Assembly (NCBI RefSeq): GCF_018598175.1
Contig: NZ_JAHESE010000001.1
Span: forward strand, 434,001-498,000
Source of the DNA: Dawidia cretensis
GTDB taxonomy: Bacteria; Bacteroidota; Bacteroidia; Cytophagales; Cyclobacteriaceae
Direction: 5' to 3'
DNA length: 64,000 nt
Below are positions 50,130 to 59,747 of the stretch, piece after piece. Numbering within the stretch: the first letter of the stretch is position 1; each line of letters starts with the position of its first letter. The translations under genes were made by a program, and so were the position numbers. Under the pieces are notes generated by a model that was given only the letters and a program-made list of their open reading frames with translations, had not been told where the DNA came from and made no database searches.

Positions 50130-51302
50130 GTGAAAGTTCTGATCCTCCACCAGCATTTCAATACACCTCAACAAGGGGGAGCTTTGCGCTCGTATTACCT
50201 AGCCCAGGCGTTGGTGGCAGCCGGTATTCAAACCGTTGTCATCACCGGCCACAGCAAGTCAGACGAGGAGATCAAAACGATTGATGGTGTTACAGTCCAC
50301 TATGTACCCAACCCATACGAAAACCGCTTTGGCTTTTATAAAAGGGGTGTTTCGTTCGTCCGCTACATTCTTCAATCCGTACGTGCAGCCCGTCATTACC
50401 GCGACGCCGACATTTGTTATGCTATTTCCACGCCGCTCACGATTGGCCTGGCAGCAAAATGGATCCAGCGGCGATATGACATTCCCTACATATTTGAAGT
50501 CGGCGATCTTTGGCCCGATGCACCTATTCAATTGGGCGCCATTAAAAGCCCCCTTTTTAAAAAGGCCCTCTACGGGTTGGAAAAGGATATTTACAATCAG
50601 GCAAAATCAATCGTGGCACTGTCAGCACCAATTGCCACTGCTGTTCAAAAACGTGCTCCAGAAAAACCTGTTCATATCATTCCTAACATGTCCGATACAA
50701 AGTTTTTTAAGCCAGAATCGAAAAACCCTGTGCTGGAAGCCAAATTCGATGTTTGTGGAAAATTGGTGATATCCTATATCGGTGCATTGGGTATTGCTAA
50801 CGGGTTGGACCAATTCCTGGATTGTGTTCGGACGAGCGAAAAAGCGGCGTTACCGGTTCATTTTATCATATGCGGTGATGGAGCAAAGCTTAATCATTTG
50901 CGCGAAACAGCGAAACACCTAGTCCTAAAGACACTCACATTTGTCGATTTTCAAGATCGGGAAGGCGTACGCGAGATTTTGAATGTTACCGACGCGGTGT
51001 TTATATCCTATAAACCGGCCCCCATACTGGAAACGGGCTCTCCCAACAAATACTTCGACGGCCTGGCAGCCGGCAAGCTCGTTGTCGTAAACTTTGGCGG
51101 GTGGATAAGAAGCGAGGTAGAGCAACGTCAATGCGGTTTTTATGTAGATCACCAGCGGCCTGCCACCTTTGTGGAAAATATACAGCCGTATCTCAAAAAC
51201 CCTGAATTTTTAAAACAGGCCCAGAAATCAGCCCGGACACTAGCAGAAGAACACTATTCACGCGAGCGACTGTCGAAGCAGTTTGCAGAACTCTTTATTT
51301 AA
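50130..51302 (+). CDS. glycosyltransferase family 4 protein
   Basis: 390 residues from a GTG at 50130 (MKVLILHQHFNTPQQGGALR). GT-B fold of the WcaI/WbuB type: the N-terminal domain with GGALRSYYLAQAL, the middle ISYIGALGIANGLDQFLD starts the second Rossmann domain, and the nucleotide-sugar site is seen at KPAPILETGSPNKYFDGLAAGK with the E-x-x-SPNK-x-x-(E/D) pattern. Adds a sugar to a surface polysaccharide or lipid; target unknown. Its stop overlaps the convergent SDR gene by 8 bp. Confidence 0.92.
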   Translation: MKVLILHQHFNTPQQGGALRSYYLAQALVAAGIQTVVITGHSKSDEEIKTIDGVTVHYVPNPYENRFGFYKRGVSFVRYILQSVRAARHYRDADICYAISTPLTIGLAAKWIQRRYDIPYIFEVGDLWPDAPIQLGAIKSPLFKKALYGLEKDIYNQAKSIVALSAPIATAVQKRAPEKPVHIIPNMSDTKFFKPESKNPVLEAKFDVCGKLVISYIGALGIANGLDQFLDCVRTSEKAALPVHFIICGDGAKLNHLRETAKHLVLKTLTFVDFQDREGVREILNVTDAVFISYKPAPILETGSPNKYFDGLAAGKLVVVNFGGWIRSEVEQRQCGFYVDHQRPATFVENIQPYLKNPEFLKQAQKSARTLAEEHYSRERLSKQFAELFI

Positions 51303-52101
51303 TAGGCGCATTGGCCTCTTTTGCCATGACGTTATACACCATCTTGTCGGCAAAGGAAGGCAACCATTTATTCAAGAAAACTGCCAATTTGCCCTGTGTA
51401 GTGAGAATTAATGTGCGTTTACGACGTACGGTGGCAGTGTAAATATGACGGGCACATTCTTCTGCCGACATCATTTTTTCTTCGGCCCGTGGCGATTCAC
51501 CTTGCGCGCTACCGTCTTTGGCAAGCGCACGCTTTCGAATGTTAGACGCAGTAAAACCTGGGCATGCGGTCAGCACATGAACTCCTGTTTTCAGTAATTC
51601 TGTGCGCAGCACTTCTAAAAAGCCATTTAATGCAAATTTCGAAGCGGAATATCCGGTTCGACCCGGCAGGCCACGAAAGCCGGCAATGGAAGAAATACCC
51701 ACGACAGATCCACCATTCTTGGTGATTTCGGGCAAGCAATAACGTGTGGCATACAATACGCCATAAAAATTGATGTCCATTACCTTCTTCACCACTTCCA
51801 GATCTACTTCTGAAAAGAGCGCCCGCATAGAAATACCGGCGTTATTGATCAAGACATCAATGGTTCCATAGAGCTTGATAGCTTCTTCGGCCATACGGCG
51901 ATTATCATCTTCCTTACTGACGTCTGCTTGAAAGCCGGCTATAGCAATACCTTGTTTTTTCAAGTCGTCAACGGCTACTTGCAGCTCGGGCAGCTGGCGT
52001 CCGGTGATTAAAATACGGGAGCCTTCGCGTCCAAATTTCTCCGCCAGGGCCTTGCCAATGCCGGAAGAACCACCAGTGATGATGACGACCTTGTCTTTCA
52101 T
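51295..52101 (-). CDS. short-chain dehydrogenase/reductase (SDR)
   Basis: 268 residues. Classical SDR: nucleotide motif TGGSSGIG (9-16), NNAG (86-89), catalytic Ser137/138, Tyr151 and Lys155 in GYSASK. A hydrophobic and basic C-terminal part (RRKRTLILTTQGKLAVFLNKW) suggests membrane association, as in 3-ketodihydrosphingosine reductase-like enzymes. Sphingolipids are common in Bacteroidota, but the substrate is not proven. A dimetal- or NAD(P)-choice cannot be read with certainty. Confidence 0.9.
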   Translation of the reverse strand: MKDKVVIITGGSSGIGKALAEKFGREGSRILITGRQLPELQVAVDDLKKQGIAIAGFQADVSKEDDNRRMAEEAIKLYGTIDVLINNAGISMRALFSEVDLEVVKKVMDINFYGVLYATRYCLPEITKNGGSVVGISSIAGFRGLPGRTGYSASKFALNGFLEVLRTELLKTGVHVLTACPGFTASNIRKRALAKDGSAQGESPRAEEKMMSAEECARHIYTATVRRKRTLILTTQGKLAVFLNKWLPSFADKMVYNVMAKEANAPIK

Positions 52102-52218
52102 GAATGGGAATCGTTAAACAGACACCGACAGCTAGTAAGCTTGTTATCAGCTAGATGGGCATCTGAAGGCCCAAAAATAGCAATACTTGCGTAACTTGCC
52201 CTATATTGTTCTGTTGAG

Positions 52219-53112
52219 ATGCTTTTTGTACGACTACTATCATCGCTTCCGTTTTGGGTGCTTTACGCGTTCTCTGATTTCCTGTTTGTGGTTAGCTATT
52301 ACCTTGTGCGCTACCGCCGGAAGATGGTATGGAAGAATCTGAAAAATTCCTTTCCTGAAAAAACGCCGGCAGAGCTCCAAAAAATCGAAAAGCAGTTCTA
52401 TCGCAATTTATGCGATTACGCGTTGGAAATGCTGAAATTGCTTACCATTAGCCGCGAGGAGTTAGCGAAACGCATGCGCTATACAGATACTGCTGCCGCA
52501 GAGAAGTTTAAAGCGCAGAATCAATCTGTTTTTATACTCGCATCACATCATTTTAATTGGGAGTGGCTCCTCGTGGCATCGAGCTTTAGCTACCCTTTCC
52601 AATCAGATTTCATCTATCAGCCGCAACATAGCAAGTTTTTTAACCGATTTTCACTGCTTTCCCGCACCCGCTTTGGGGCATTTCCCATAAAACGCGACGA
52701 GGTTGCACGGGTATCTGTTAAACGAAAGGATATTCTTCGCGGCATAGCGATTGTTGCCGACCAATATCCAGGCTATAAAAAAGATAAAAAGTATAGTTTA
52801 GAGTTTTTAAACCAGGAAACGCTGTTTTTTTATGGTGCCAATCAGTTGGCCGTGCTGATGCAGTTCCCAGTTCTTTTTGCTGAAATACATAAAGTGAAAC
52901 GTGGCTACTACGAGGTCAAGCTTGTAGAAATTGCCGCGCCGCCTTATGACAAAAACAGCCATGTTGTTGTCGAGCAGTATGCAAAGGCTGTTGAAAAACT
53001 AATTCGTGAAGATCCCACCACCTGGCTATGGTCGCATAACCGCTGGAAAAAACGCCATTTACATCAGGATACTGTGATTGTTAAAGGTTCCACTACACCA
53101 ACATCTGCATAA
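52219..53112 (+). CDS. lysophospholipid / lipid A acyltransferase (LpxL/HtrB family)
   Basis: 297 residues. An N-terminal signal anchor (LLSSLPFWVLYAFSDFLFVV) and the catalytic motif HHFNWEW at 110-116, which contains the H-x4-E pair (His110, Glu115). The end WLWSHNRWKKR is the usual LpxL signature. Transfers a secondary acyl chain to lipid A or another lipid at the inner membrane. The stop overlaps the convergent SNF2 helicase gene by 20 bp. Confidence 0.92.
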   Translation: MLFVRLLSSLPFWVLYAFSDFLFVVSYYLVRYRRKMVWKNLKNSFPEKTPAELQKIEKQFYRNLCDYALEMLKLLTISREELAKRMRYTDTAAAEKFKAQNQSVFILASHHFNWEWLLVASSFSYPFQSDFIYQPQHSKFFNRFSLLSRTRFGAFPIKRDEVARVSVKRKDILRGIAIVADQYPGYKKDKKYSLEFLNQETLFFYGANQLAVLMQFPVLFAEIHKVKRGYYEVKLVEIAAPPYDKNSHVVVEQYAKAVEKLIREDPTTWLWSHNRWKKRHLHQDTVIVKGSTTPTSA

Positions 53113-56035
53113 TGTCATCCTTGGAAAGCTGCTTCATAAAGCTTTCTTCTGTGGTAATGAGCTCAGTCGTAAGCTTCAACTTCCGCTGCTGTAGCATCAG
53201 GATTTTTTCCTCTACGGTATTGCGCGTGATGAACTTATACGTGAAAACCTTCTTTTTCTGGCCAATACGGTGAGCGCGGTCTACCGCTTGCGCCTCTACG
53301 GCCGGGTTCCACCAGGGATCGAGAATAAACACATAATCCGCTTCCGTCAGGTTGAGACCCAAACCACCAGCTTTAATAGAGATCAGAAATACCTTCAGGT
53401 TAGTGTCTTTGTTGAAACGCTCTACCTGTTCCTTCCGGTCGGTACTAGAGCCATCCAGGTAAGCAAAGTCTATTTTTCGGCTTTTAAGATAGCTTCTGAC
53501 CAATTCCAGGTGTTTCACAAACTGGCTAAATACCAAAATTTTGTGACCATCGCCCATAGCGTTTTCCAGCATGTGCGTAATGTCCTCGTGTTTGCCGGAA
53601 TCGCCCGCATAGCCCTGATCGAGCATTTTCGGGTGGTTTGCCAGCTGCCGTAGCTTGGTTAGACCCTCCAGGATCATAAAACGGCTATTTCCGAGACCTT
53701 CCGTTTCAATCAGTTTAAAGATCTTTTCGCGATATACTGACTTGACCTCTTCGTAGCGCTTTTCCTGCTCCGGCGTCATCGTTGAATACTGTACGTTTTC
53801 CACCTTTTCGGGCAGTTCCGTCGCTACCTGCGATTTGTGGCGGCGCAAAATGAACGGCTTAATGATGGCGTGCAGCTTTTTGGAGCGTGTTTCGTCATTC
53901 CGCTTCTCAATCGGATTTTGGTATTCGTTGCGGAAATATGTCTGAGCGCCCAAAATACCTGGATTGATAAACGACATCTGCGACCAGAGATCCAGCGTCG
54001 TGTTTTCAATAGGTGTACCCGTCAAAACCAGTTTATGGCGTGATTTGAGCTCACGAACCGCTTTGGAGATGTTGGAAGTCGGGTTTTTGATAACCTGCGA
54101 CTCGTCGAGTATCGTATAATTAAAATAAAATTGCTGAAGAAGATCGACGTCCAAGCGGGTAATGCCGTACGATGTTAAAACCAGGTCGTAGTTCTCAAAC
54201 CGCCGGATATCTTTATTGCGCAGGGTGCCCGTATAGTTCAGGATGCGCAGGTCGGGCGTAAATTTATTGGCCTCCATCTCCCAGTTGTAGATCAGCGACG
54301 TGGGCATAATCAGCAACGAGGTGCCAGAACCCGCTTCTTTCTCCGCCAATAGCATCGTAAGCGTCTGCACCGTCTTTCCCAACCCCATGTCGTCGGCCAA
54401 ACAGCCGCCCAGATTGTATTCCTGCAGGAAACGCAGCCAGTTGTAGCCTGCCCGCTGGTAGGGACGAAGCTCACCTTTAAAGCCCACGGGCAGCGGATAG
54501 TTTTTAATGCCGCTAAAATGGCTCATAGAGCGCAGTTTTTCGCTCAAATGAACTTTTGCCAGGTTGCCTTCCTCCAGTTCCTTTATCAGATTCAAGTGAT
54601 GTTTGCGCAGCACAGGCTTTTCATGATCGCCCTCCGTTTCGCTCAACGAGAACAGGTCGGCATATTTTGTCAGCCAGGCCTCTGGAATAATGGCGATTTC
54701 ACCATTGGGAAGCTTAAATTCCACCTTCCGCCGCATAATCAGCCGGCGCAAATCCTTGAAGGGCACTTCAAACTCGCCAAAACGGATTTTGGCGTGAATG
54801 TCAAACCAATCAATGTTTTCTTTGACCTCCACCTCAATCACCGCCTTGCCGACGAAGTATTTTTTGTCACGACTTTCGGGTTGGCTTACTTCAAAGCCCA
54901 AATTGAGGAGGTTCACTCGGTTTTCATTCAACCATGAAAATGCTTCCGATTTTGGAACAGCCACCCGGAAACCCTTCATGGGCAATCCCAGCTTTTGCAG
55001 TGTGTGGAGGAAATTCTTTTCCAGGTCTGTGTGGCGGGCCACCCGGTGGAAGATATAACCCTCGCCTTGTCTTTCAAGGCTTACGCTTACAGGACCAATA
55101 TTATCACCGCGGAAGCGATGCTTGCCATATTTAAAGGAGAGGTCGAAAACAATCTTGCCGCTTTCGTCACTCGTATCGTCTGTTTGTGCGCCACTTTCAA
55201 AAAGCGAAGGTGCCGAAGCCATCTGTGTCGTGTGAAGTTCCGACAGCGTCAGCACCGGATGCGGATCGTAGGTTGTCTTGTTGATTTCAAAACCGCTGGC
55301 ATCAACATCGTCAAACGACGCAATGAGGGGCGCCACGAAACGGTTGTAATATGTCTCTTCCACATTGCGTGGAATCACCACGAATTTCTTCGAAAAGAAG
55401 GGGGTCAACTTTTTGCCGTCGACATATTTCTCGAAGCCGTAGAGGTTGCCATTCAACACCATCCATGCCGGATTCTTACACACCAGGTAGGCAGACGGAT
55501 CGGGCAGGTCTAACTTCTTACTCTGGAAATATAGTGTAGGGTAATAATTGGTCTGATCGTCGGTACGCATGAAGTGGAACTGAATCGTAGCGCGCTTCTC
55601 GAGCACGTCAATTCGTTTCCACGTGGGCTCACCATCGTTCCCCATTTCGAAGAGCTGTTTGCCCTTCATCTTTTCGAGGATCTTTGCGCGACGTTTCTCC
55701 AAGTAGTCTTCGATCTGGTCCTGGATCATTTCGTTGCCCTTCGTCTTGTCGTAGGTCTTGGCAAAGAACTCCTCCGGCTTCATAAATTTGGCGGAGAATT
55801 TCTTGACAATCGTCTCCTGCTGCATCGAGTCCATTAGCTCGATCAGCTCGAAGTCGCGATCGTCAAGTCCTTTCGAAAACTCGCGCGCGTTCTTAGACGA
55901 AATGTTCTGGTGTTGATACGTAAGTTTACCCTTGTCATCCAAATGCACGATATACGACTCGAAAATATAGCCGAGGTATTCGTGTTGGTACAACGAATAG
56001 ATAATTTGAAATGGTTGTGAAGCAGAAACTTTCAT
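53093..56035 (-). CDS. SNF2-family helicase/translocase
   Basis: 980 residues from ATG 56035 (GTG at 56038 possible). The last 450 residues are the SNF2 ATPase: Walker A DDMGLGKT (about 548), Walker B variant DESQ, LVLTGTPIEN, and the C-lobe SIKAGGLGLNLTEADYVF with AQAVDRAHRIGQ. The first 500 residues are a less conserved region typical of bacterial SNF2 proteins of this size, with no zinc-finger SWIM motif that I can see. Bacterial SNF2 proteins remodel protein-DNA or RNA polymerase complexes. Monocistronic. Confidence 0.93.
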   Translation of the reverse strand: MKVSASQPFQIIYSLYQHEYLGYIFESYIVHLDDKGKLTYQHQNISSKNAREFSKGLDDRDFELIELMDSMQQETIVKKFSAKFMKPEEFFAKTYDKTKGNEMIQDQIEDYLEKRRAKILEKMKGKQLFEMGNDGEPTWKRIDVLEKRATIQFHFMRTDDQTNYYPTLYFQSKKLDLPDPSAYLVCKNPAWMVLNGNLYGFEKYVDGKKLTPFFSKKFVVIPRNVEETYYNRFVAPLIASFDDVDASGFEINKTTYDPHPVLTLSELHTTQMASAPSLFESGAQTDDTSDESGKIVFDLSFKYGKHRFRGDNIGPVSVSLERQGEGYIFHRVARHTDLEKNFLHTLQKLGLPMKGFRVAVPKSEAFSWLNENRVNLLNLGFEVSQPESRDKKYFVGKAVIEVEVKENIDWFDIHAKIRFGEFEVPFKDLRRLIMRRKVEFKLPNGEIAIIPEAWLTKYADLFSLSETEGDHEKPVLRKHHLNLIKELEEGNLAKVHLSEKLRSMSHFSGIKNYPLPVGFKGELRPYQRAGYNWLRFLQEYNLGGCLADDMGLGKTVQTLTMLLAEKEAGSGTSLLIMPTSLIYNWEMEANKFTPDLRILNYTGTLRNKDIRRFENYDLVLTSYGITRLDVDLLQQFYFNYTILDESQVIKNPTSNISKAVRELKSRHKLVLTGTPIENTTLDLWSQMSFINPGILGAQTYFRNEYQNPIEKRNDETRSKKLHAIIKPFILRRHKSQVATELPEKVENVQYSTMTPEQEKRYEEVKSVYREKIFKLIETEGLGNSRFMILEGLTKLRQLANHPKMLDQGYAGDSGKHEDITHMLENAMGDGHKILVFSQFVKHLELVRSYLKSRKIDFAYLDGSSTDRKEQVERFNKDTNLKVFLISIKAGGLGLNLTEADYVFILDPWWNPAVEAQAVDRAHRIGQKKKVFTYKFITRNTVEEKILMLQQRKLKLTTELITTEESFMKQLSKDDIMQMLV

Positions 56036-56157
56036 CACAAAAACGGTTTTTTGATGAAAACAGAATCCGCAATGTAGACATTAGAGCGGAAAATAGCGAG
56101 CATTCCGGGATTAGAATTGGATGAGAAATTCATCAAATTTAGTGTAGAAATTACTCC

Positions 56158-57384
56158 CTATAATTGCTGCGGTGAGCCAAAGCGCGCGGCCAGAATAGCC
56201 GGGCGATACGAGATGATAATTGTCAGTACCGACATCACGGCCAACGTCGCCGTAAAGTCCGTCCAGTCCATTTTTACGGGATATCCCTGTGTAATCGAAG
56301 TTTCCATACCCATCGATACCATCCCAAAGTATTGCTGCAGCCAGCAGATAACCCCGCCAATCACAAGACCCGACAGGGCTCCTATAAAGGCAATTAAGGC
56401 GCCTTCTGCCAGGAAAATATTACGGATAAGATATTGATTGCCGCCCATCGCCGCGAGAATGGAGATGTCTTTTTTCTTGTCCAGGGCCAGCATCATGAGG
56501 CTGAAGAAGATATTGATAGATCCCACGCCCAACAGCAGCGAGAACGCCAAAAAGGTAAACAGCTTCTCAAACTTCAGCAGACTGTATAGATCCTTATGCT
56601 GCTCCTCCTGGTTCAACACGCGGAACGATTCCCCCAATACGTTTGCCAGCCCGAGCTTCACCTTTTGTATATCGCTGCCGGCAACCGTCTTGATCTCGAG
56701 CGAGGTACGTTTGTCGCCATAGCTCAACAACTCTTGCGCAAAATCGAGGGGCACAAGCATATAGCTCTCGTCGATGTTCTGAATGATCGAGAATACCCCC
56801 CCGGGCAGAATATTCAAACGAGCATACATACGGGAAGGATCGGTCGTACCGCCTTTCACATTTTTGATATAATAAACTTGAATCGGAAATGCCGTATTGC
56901 TGGCATCAACGGTAAGGGTATTGGCAATGCCCTGGCCCAACATGGCATAGGGTATGTTGCGCTCTTTTAACCGAAGCTTGCCCTGCGTGATGTTTTCGGC
57001 GGGAATGCGGCCATGCTCAATAAAGTTTTCGCTTACACCTTTCAGCGTCACGATCTGGTTGGCGTCGTGATACCGCACATACGCATAATCTTCAATCACC
57101 TCGGTCACAACCTTTACGCCCGGCACGGCAGCGACCTTTCTGAGCATCGCAGGTGTAGCGTGAAAAGATTTGCCCTGGGTGGCTTCGATCTTGATCTCGG
57201 GGTCGAACGAGTTGTTAAGAGAACGCAACAGGTCCTCCAGTCCGTTGAATACCGACAGTACAATCACCAGCGCTGCGGTAATAAAGGCCACGCCGACCAT
57301 CGACAACATCGAAATGACATTGATGAAGTTCTTTTTACGCTTTGAAAGCAGGTAACGCCGGGCGATAAAAAAGGGCAGATTCAA
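56158..57384 (-). CDS. FtsX-like ABC permease (LolC/LolE type)
   Basis: 408 residues, TTG start at 57384, 18 bp after the rbfA stop. One N-terminal helix (NFINVISMLSMVGVAFITAALVIVLSVFNG), a large periplasmic domain about 48-270, and three C-terminal helices, the layout of LolC/LolE lipoprotein-releasing permeases. The cytoplasmic ATPase partner (LolD) is not in the window. Transfers lipoproteins to LolA for the outer membrane by family inference. Confidence 0.88.
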   Translation of the reverse strand: MNLPFFIARRYLLSKRKKNFINVISMLSMVGVAFITAALVIVLSVFNGLEDLLRSLNNSFDPEIKIEATQGKSFHATPAMLRKVAAVPGVKVVTEVIEDYAYVRYHDANQIVTLKGVSENFIEHGRIPAENITQGKLRLKERNIPYAMLGQGIANTLTVDASNTAFPIQVYYIKNVKGGTTDPSRMYARLNILPGGVFSIIQNIDESYMLVPLDFAQELLSYGDKRTSLEIKTVAGSDIQKVKLGLANVLGESFRVLNQEEQHKDLYSLLKFEKLFTFLAFSLLLGVGSINIFFSLMMLALDKKKDISILAAMGGNQYLIRNIFLAEGALIAFIGALSGLVIGGVICWLQQYFGMVSMGMETSITQGYPVKMDWTDFTATLAVMSVLTIIISYRPAILAARFGSPQQL

Positions 57385-57402
57385 CGGGCGGGGGCTTAAA
57401 GG

Positions 57403-57768
57403 TTAAGGCTTGTCAGCCGGCGGAATGTTGAGGCTCTTGATCAGGTCATCCATCTTTTGCGCATTTTCCTCTACCTCGTCAAGGTAGAAGATCAGCTCGG
57501 GAATGACGCGCACCTGTTTGCCGATACGGTCACCCAGCGCCTTGCGGATCTCGCTTTTATGCTTGTTGATGTTGTCCATCGTCTTTTGCTTCTCCTTGGC
57601 GAGCAGCATACTGATGTAGACCTTCGCCACGCCCAGGTCGGCGCTGACGCGCACATCGGCCACGGTAATGAAGGTATTCTCCAAAATACCGCGTTTATCG
57701 CGTTGGAAGATATCGCTTAATTCCTTCTGGATAAGCTTAGAATATTTTAGTTGTCGTGTCGAGCTCAT
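57403..57768 (-). CDS. rbfA: 30S ribosome-binding factor RbfA
   Basis: 121 residues from ATG 57768, with GTGGGGAA upstream as ribosome binding site (a GTG at 57780 would add four residues). KH-like fold; QLKYSKLIQKELSDIFQRD at the start and RKALGDRIGKQVRVIPELIFYLDE are the family signature. RbfA helps 16S rRNA maturation and cold growth. In one unit with the LolC/E-type permease, an arrangement common in Bacteroidota. Confidence 0.95.
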   Translation of the reverse strand: MSSTRQLKYSKLIQKELSDIFQRDKRGILENTFITVADVRVSADLGVAKVYISMLLAKEKQKTMDNINKHKSEIRKALGDRIGKQVRVIPELIFYLDEVEENAQKMDDLIKSLNIPPADKP

Positions 57769-57884
57769 AACATTCCCCACTTAATTTACCTGACAAAGAT
57801 GAAAAAACGAGCGATTCATTTCAATCTTTACAGCCACTACCCTAATTTTCGCGTTACTTTAACAAGCCACTTTAAAAAAACGCC

Positions 57885-59291
57885 TTGCTTCGTTATTTCC
57901 GCATAAATGACCCTTACCGTCTGCTGGGCCTGCTCATCATTATGGCGATCGCCAGCCTGCCGCTGTTCCTAAACAGCCCCGGCATGACCTATCCGGAGTT
58001 AAAAAGCATTCTGGTAGGCGAAAAAGTTCGCGATGGCCATACGCTGTATACGGAACTGATCGACTCCACGCCGCCCCTGGCTGCCTGGTTTAACGGCATT
58101 TTTGACTGGATGTTTGGTCGCTCCATCTTTGCCCGCCACATCCTGGCCCTGCTTATCATCTTCTCCCAAGCCGGCTACCTGGGCATGGTGTTCATTTTCA
58201 AGAAGGCTTTTTCAGAAAATACCTTCATTCCATCGCTGATCTTTGCCATACTCTCGCTCTTTTCGTTTGACATGATCTCGCTCAGCCCCGAGCTGTTAGG
58301 CTCCGGCTTCCTGCTGTTGGCCATGAGCAATCTCTACAAACAGATCGAATTCCGCGAGCAGCGCGCCGGCTCCATTTTTAACCTCGGTTTTTATATCGCC
58401 ATCGCCTCGCTTTTTGCATTCTCTTTTGTGGTGTACCTGCTGGCCTCGGCCGTGATCCTGGCAATTTTTACCCGCGCCACTTTCCGTAGTTACCTCCTCA
58501 TGGCCTTCGGCTTTCTATTGCCGCACGTATTGCTCATGAGCTTGTACTACCTCTACGACGGCATGGGCGCGCTGTGGACGTATTATTACCTGCCCAACCT
58601 GGCCTTTGGCAACACCTGGTATGTGCCCGGCTCGAGCCTGTGGCTGCTGGGAGCCCTGCCGTTGGGCTTCCTCATCTTCTCGCTCATCATGATGAACCGC
58701 GACGCCCGCTTTACCAAGTACCAGTCGCAGCTCGTGCAAACCATGTTCTTCTGGATGTTGTTCTCATTCCTGCAGATATTTTATTCAAAAGAGTTGCGAC
58801 CCCAGAGCTTCATCACGCTCATCCCGAGCTTCTGCTTTTTTATAACACACTTCCTGCTAGTGATCCGCCGCAAGAAACTGGCGGAAATTGGCATCTGGGC
58901 GTTTCTGATCGCCACGGTGCTGATCCAACATTCCGCACGGCGCGGTGCCATTGCTGCCGTGCACTATGAAAACCTGTTTGTAAAAGACAACCCGAATCCG
59001 GGCGGCGTAAAAGATCATCACATCCTCTTCCTGGGCGATGACCCCGCCGTATATGCAAACAACACCCTGGCTACTGGTTTTCTCAACTGGGAACTGGCGC
59101 GCGAGACCTTTGAGGAGCCAGAATTCTACGATAACGTCATACAGGTAAGCGAGCTGTTCCAGGCCGACATGCCTGAAGTAATCATCGATCCCGGTAACTT
59201 CATGCCCAAATTCTTCGACCGCGTACCAGCCCTGAAAGGCAAATACACGCCGTCCGCACAAGGGTTTTACACCCGCGTAGACAAACGCTGA
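57885..59291 (+). CDS. multi-pass membrane protein of unknown function (DUF6427-like)
   Basis: 468 residues, TTG start at 57885 (MLRYFRINDPYRLLGLLII). About eleven hydrophobic helices to residue 365, then a soluble C-terminal part of 100 residues (HHILFLGDDPAVYANNTLA). The early loop with DGHTLYTELIDSTPPLAAWF resembles glycosyltransferase-C/dolichyl-type membrane enzymes (acidic loop after the first helix), so it may be a polyprenyl-sugar transferase; not certain. Divergent from rbfA. Confidence 0.75.
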   Translation: MLRYFRINDPYRLLGLLIIMAIASLPLFLNSPGMTYPELKSILVGEKVRDGHTLYTELIDSTPPLAAWFNGIFDWMFGRSIFARHILALLIIFSQAGYLGMVFIFKKAFSENTFIPSLIFAILSLFSFDMISLSPELLGSGFLLLAMSNLYKQIEFREQRAGSIFNLGFYIAIASLFAFSFVVYLLASAVILAIFTRATFRSYLLMAFGFLLPHVLLMSLYYLYDGMGALWTYYYLPNLAFGNTWYVPGSSLWLLGALPLGFLIFSLIMMNRDARFTKYQSQLVQTMFFWMLFSFLQIFYSKELRPQSFITLIPSFCFFITHFLLVIRRKKLAEIGIWAFLIATVLIQHSARRGAIAAVHYENLFVKDNPNPGGVKDHHILFLGDDPAVYANNTLATGFLNWELARETFEEPEFYDNVIQVSELFQADMPEVIIDPGNFMPKFFDRVPALKGKYTPSAQGFYTRVDKR

Positions 59292-59315
59292 CCCACGACC
59301 TTCCGCTTCAATTAA

Positions 59316-59747
59316 TTAGCAGCTGATCTTGCCCACGCGGTTGGCGTGCCGTCCGCCTTCAAAGGCTTCAGTCAAAAACTTATTGGTGATCTTTTCCGCC
59401 AGGTCCAACGAAATGAACCGGGCTGGAATGCAGACAATGTTGGCATCGTTGTGCAGACGCGCCAGCGAGGCGAGCTCTTCCGTCCAGCAAATGGCTGCAC
59501 GAATACCCTGGTGTTTGTTGGCCGTAATAGCCACACCGTTGGCACTGCCACAGACCAGCACGCCCTGGTCAAACTCTTTCTTCTCTACAGCCTCTGCTAC
59601 CGGGTGGGCAAAGTCCGGATAGTCGGTCGACGCCGTGCTATAGGTGCCGAAGTCTTTCACATCATAGCCGTTCTTTTCCAGCCATTGCTTCAATGCTTCT
59701 TTATACTCAAAACCGGCGTGGTCACTTCCTATTGCTATCTTTTTCAT
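59316..59747 (-). CDS. rpiB: ribose 5-phosphate isomerase B
   Basis: 143 residues. Interconverts ribose 5-phosphate and ribulose 5-phosphate. IGSDHAGFEYKEAL at the start, catalytic Cys in VLVCGSANGVAI (about 67) and the phosphate-binding KHQGIRAAICWTEE with HNDANIVCIPARF. The ATG overlaps the tatC stop (ATGA), so the two are coupled. Confidence 0.96.
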   Translation of the reverse strand: MKKIAIGSDHAGFEYKEALKQWLEKNGYDVKDFGTYSTASTDYPDFAHPVAEAVEKKEFDQGVLVCGSANGVAITANKHQGIRAAICWTEELASLARLHNDANIVCIPARFISLDLAEKITNKFLTEAFEGGRHANRVGKISC